Source: Desulfamplus sp. (GTDB lineage Bacteria; Desulfobacterota; Desulfobacteria; Desulfobacterales; Desulfobacteraceae). Taken from it: a DNA stretch of 8,649 bases. Below, piece by piece: positions 6,869 through 8,649 of this stretch (positions are counted from its first letter, which is position 1; every line of letters begins with the position of its first letter). The stretch is taken from positions 1-8,649 of the forward strand of contig JADFXA010000076.1 of the NCBI GenBank assembly GCA_015233755.1. The letters are read 5' to 3'. The position numbers were made by a program, and so were the translations under genes. The notes beneath the pieces were generated by a model. That model searched no databases and was not told the DNA's origin. It saw nothing but the letters and a program-made list of their open reading frames with translations.

Positions 6869-6897
6869 ATACTATGATGAAACCTCAATTTTGTCAA
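6869..6897 (-). promoter_or_regulatory. Sigma70-type promoter for the rplU-rpmA-obgE-proBA-nadD-gpmI cluster
   Basis: On the minus strand a perfect -35 TTGACA (6892-6897) is followed after exactly 17 bases by TAGTAT (6869-6874), a 4/6 match to TATAAT. Transcription would start near 6862, giving a leader of about 124 bases before rplU. It lies just downstream of a hairpin closing the preceding gene, where a new operon would be expected to begin. Confidence 0.75.
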
Positions 6898-6928
6898 GGT
6901 AAAGATTGACTCACAAAACAATTCTAAC

Positions 6929-6958
6929 TTAGAGCCTCTTTAAATATTCAGGCTCTAA
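6929..6958 (-). terminator. Hairpin after the DAHP synthase-prephenate dehydratase gene, likely terminator
   Basis: A perfect 9-base inverted repeat TTAGAGCCT/AGGCTCTAA with a 12-base loop starts 21 bases after the stop codon. On the minus strand it is followed by GTTAGAATTGTTTTG, a poor, interrupted T run, so termination may be partial. On the opposite strand the tail is also not a clean T run. Confidence 0.5.
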
Positions 6959-6979
6959 AATTTAACCTATTTCCAAAAT

Positions 6980-8649
6980 TTAATCTATAGCATTTTTCCC
7001 GCAACTATAACTTCCAAGTATTCTAAAAAATTCAGTGTTCTGTTCAATTGCATTTATCACATTTTCAGTGCTGCTATCAGTTAGATCACTTTCTAAATCA
7101 GCATAGAACATATATTGCCAAGGCTTTCCGTGAATTGGTCTTGACTCTAACTTAACAAGATTTATCTGATTTTCTGAAAATACCTTCATAACCTCAAACA
7201 GTGATCCTGGTTTGTTAGATGTTGAAAAGACAATTGATGATTTTGGCGATGAATTTATCTTACCATATTCTTCTTTATCAGCCATCTGTCTTTCAATAAC
7301 TACAAAACGTGTAAAATTTCTTGGGTTATCTTCAATTGCCTCTTCAAGAACTGTCATACCAAAAAGTTGAGCTGCTTCAACACTACCAATTGCAGCTGCT
7401 TCAAGATTTCCAGACTCTACAACTGATTTTACTGCACTTGCAGTTGCGTTAACCGGCATCATCTTAATGTCAGGATTTGCATCTAAAAATCTTTTGCATT
7501 GCTGCAACGCTGGAGTCGGTGCAAATACCTGTTTTATATCCTCTAGTTTACTATCTTTATGAGCTATTAAATTGTGAATTACCCGAATCGACAACTCACC
7601 AGTTATAAAAAGCTCATATTCAAGAAGAAGATCATAATTTTCATGGATACTTCCAGCAAGAGAGTTCTCAATTGGAACTATTCCAAAATCAGCATTACCA
7701 CTCTTTACATGCTCAAAAATATCTCTAAATGATGGAACAGGGTAATTTTCAACATCACTGCTGAAATATTGAATAGCCGCCTTATGGCTAAAAGTTCCTT
7801 GCTCTCCAAGATAGACTACACGCTTCTCTTTTCTGGCATATTCTAAATCTCCGTTTTTACTACCTTTCAATAAAGTTCTCTCTGCTAATGATGTTGAGCT
7901 TGTTGATACAGAATTGTCATTTTCAGAACTATAACCTGTGTAATCGTGGATAAGCTGCTTACCTACAACGGGGGCTATTACATAAATATCTCTAATAAGT
8001 CTTCCAAACTGCTTTGGATACAGACTCTGAGGACCATCAGATAGAGCCTCTTCTGGCTTGTGGTGAACCTCAATCATTAGCCCGTCAGCACCAGCAGCAA
8101 TTGCAGCTCTTGCCATTGGGCTTACCTTTTCTCTAATTCCAGTTGCATGGCTTGGATCAATTAGTACTGGGAGATGTGTCAACTGTTTTAAAACTGGTAT
8201 TGCTGATAAATCAAGGGTGTTTCTGGTGTAAGGTTCAAAAGTTCTTATCCCTCGTTCACATAAAATTATGTTTCTGTTTCCTTCTGCTGCAATATATTCA
8301 GCAGACATGAGCCACTCTTCAATTGTTGATGCAAGACCACGCTTTAATACAACTGGTTTTCCCATTCTTCCAGCACATTTAAGAAGCTCAAAATTTTGCA
8401 TATTCCTTGCACCAATTTGAATTACATCAACATATTTCATCATTAAATCTGCGTGCATTGGGGAAGTTATTTCAGTAACTACTCGAAGCCCTGTAACTTC
8501 ACGAACTTCAGCCAAAATTTTAAGTCCTTCTTCTTCAAGTCCCTGAAAAGAGTATGGCGATGATCTTGGCTTAAATGCTCCCCCGCGGAAAAGGGTTGCA
8601 CCATATTTTTTAACCTCTTTTGCAATTGTCATTGCTTGTTCTCGACTCT
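6980..8649 (-). CDS. DAHP synthase (type I-beta)-prephenate dehydratase-ACT fusion, 5' end outside window
   Basis: The frame stays open past the Met codon at 8630-8632 to the right edge (upstream residues read SREQA), so that Met is internal. Numbering from it, residues 1-215 are the DAHP synthase barrel, which condenses phosphoenolpyruvate and erythrose 4-phosphate: LFRGGAFKPRSSPYSFQG at 14-31, IGARNMQN at 73-80, LKRGLAST at 96-103, CERGIRTFE at 125-133, DPSHATG at 159-165 (metal ligand His162), IEVH at 187-190 and LSDGPQSL at 197-204. Residues 216-269 are a Ser-rich linker. Residues 270-448 are prephenate dehydratase, which makes phenylpyruvate: LGEQGTFSHKAA, IVPIENSLAGSIHEN, and the NFTRF active-site motif at 439-443. 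Residues 464-545 are an ACT domain with NKPGSLFEV and the Phe-binding ESRP motif at 496-499. No chorismate mutase domain is visible between them. Phe feedback on the dehydratase is expected of the family; feedback on the synthase is inferred. Confidence 0.94.
   Translation of the reverse strand, partial: SREQAMTIAKEVKKYGATLFRGGAFKPRSSPYSFQGLEEEGLKILAEVREVTGLRVVTEITSPMHADLMMKYVDVIQIGARNMQNFELLKCAGRMGKPVVLKRGLASTIEEWLMSAEYIAAEGNRNIILCERGIRTFEPYTRNTLDLSAIPVLKQLTHLPVLIDPSHATGIREKVSPMARAAIAAGADGLMIEVHHKPEEALSDGPQSLYPKQFGRLIRDIYVIAPVVGKQLIHDYTGYSSENDNSVSTSSTSLAERTLLKGSKNGDLEYARKEKRVVYLGEQGTFSHKAAIQYFSSDVENYPVPSFRDIFEHVKSGNADFGIVPIENSLAGSIHENYDLLLEYELFITGELSIRVIHNLIAHKDSKLEDIKQVFAPTPALQQCKRFLDANPDIKMMPVNATASAVKSVVESGNLEAAAIGSVEAAQLFGMTVLEEAIEDNPRNFTRFVVIERQMADKEEYGKINSSPKSSIVFSTSNKPGSLFEVMKVFSENQINLVKLESRPIHGKPWQYMFYADLESDLTDSSTENVINAIEQNTEFFRILGSYSCGKNAID

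Noticed and set aside
8630..8632. ATG at 8630-8632 as the start of the DAHP synthase fusion
   Set aside because: The frame is open to the right edge and reads conserved upstream DAHP synthase residues (SREQA), and a DAHP synthase starting here would lack its N-terminal strand and metal-binding Cys region.

Overview
The window is an AT-rich bacterial chromosomal segment (GC judged by eye, not counted). Every real gene lies on the minus strand, so transcription runs from the right edge to the left. The order rplU, rpmA, obgE, proB, proA, nadD, rsfS, gpmI is the housekeeping cluster I associate with Desulfobacterota (the former Deltaproteobacteria). A low-GC member such as a Desulfobacterales relative is the best guess, but this rests on gene order and protein style only. 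No phage, insertion sequence, CRISPR, tRNA or rRNA signal is visible.

Right part (6980-8649): the 3' portion of an aromatic amino acid gene that joins a type I-beta DAHP synthase domain to a prephenate dehydratase and an ACT domain in one reading frame. Its 5' end lies beyond the window. A hairpin follows the stop codon. Next comes a strong sigma70-like promoter (consensus -35, 17-base spacer) and a leader of about 124 bases.

Middle part (3858-6738): rplU (bL21), rpmA (bL27), obgE (GTPase of 50S assembly) and proB (glutamate 5-kinase). The rpmA stop and obgE GTG start overlap, and proB follows obgE after 15 bases.

Left part (1-3774): proA, then nadD, then a single open frame that encodes a ribosome silencing factor (RsfS) domain followed by cofactor-independent phosphoglycerate mutase (GpmI). 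The frame is cut by the left edge about 150 residues before the expected GpmI end.

Together the cluster couples 50S subunit components and maturation (bL21, bL27, Obg), 50S silencing (RsfS), proline synthesis (ProB, ProA), NAD synthesis (NadD) and glycolysis (GpmI), probably from the promoter upstream of rplU. The two points that stand out are the fusions RsfS-GpmI and DAHP synthase-prephenate dehydratase-ACT. Several of these enzymes also carry Asn/Ser-rich insertions or linkers. I see no entirely new multi-gene system.
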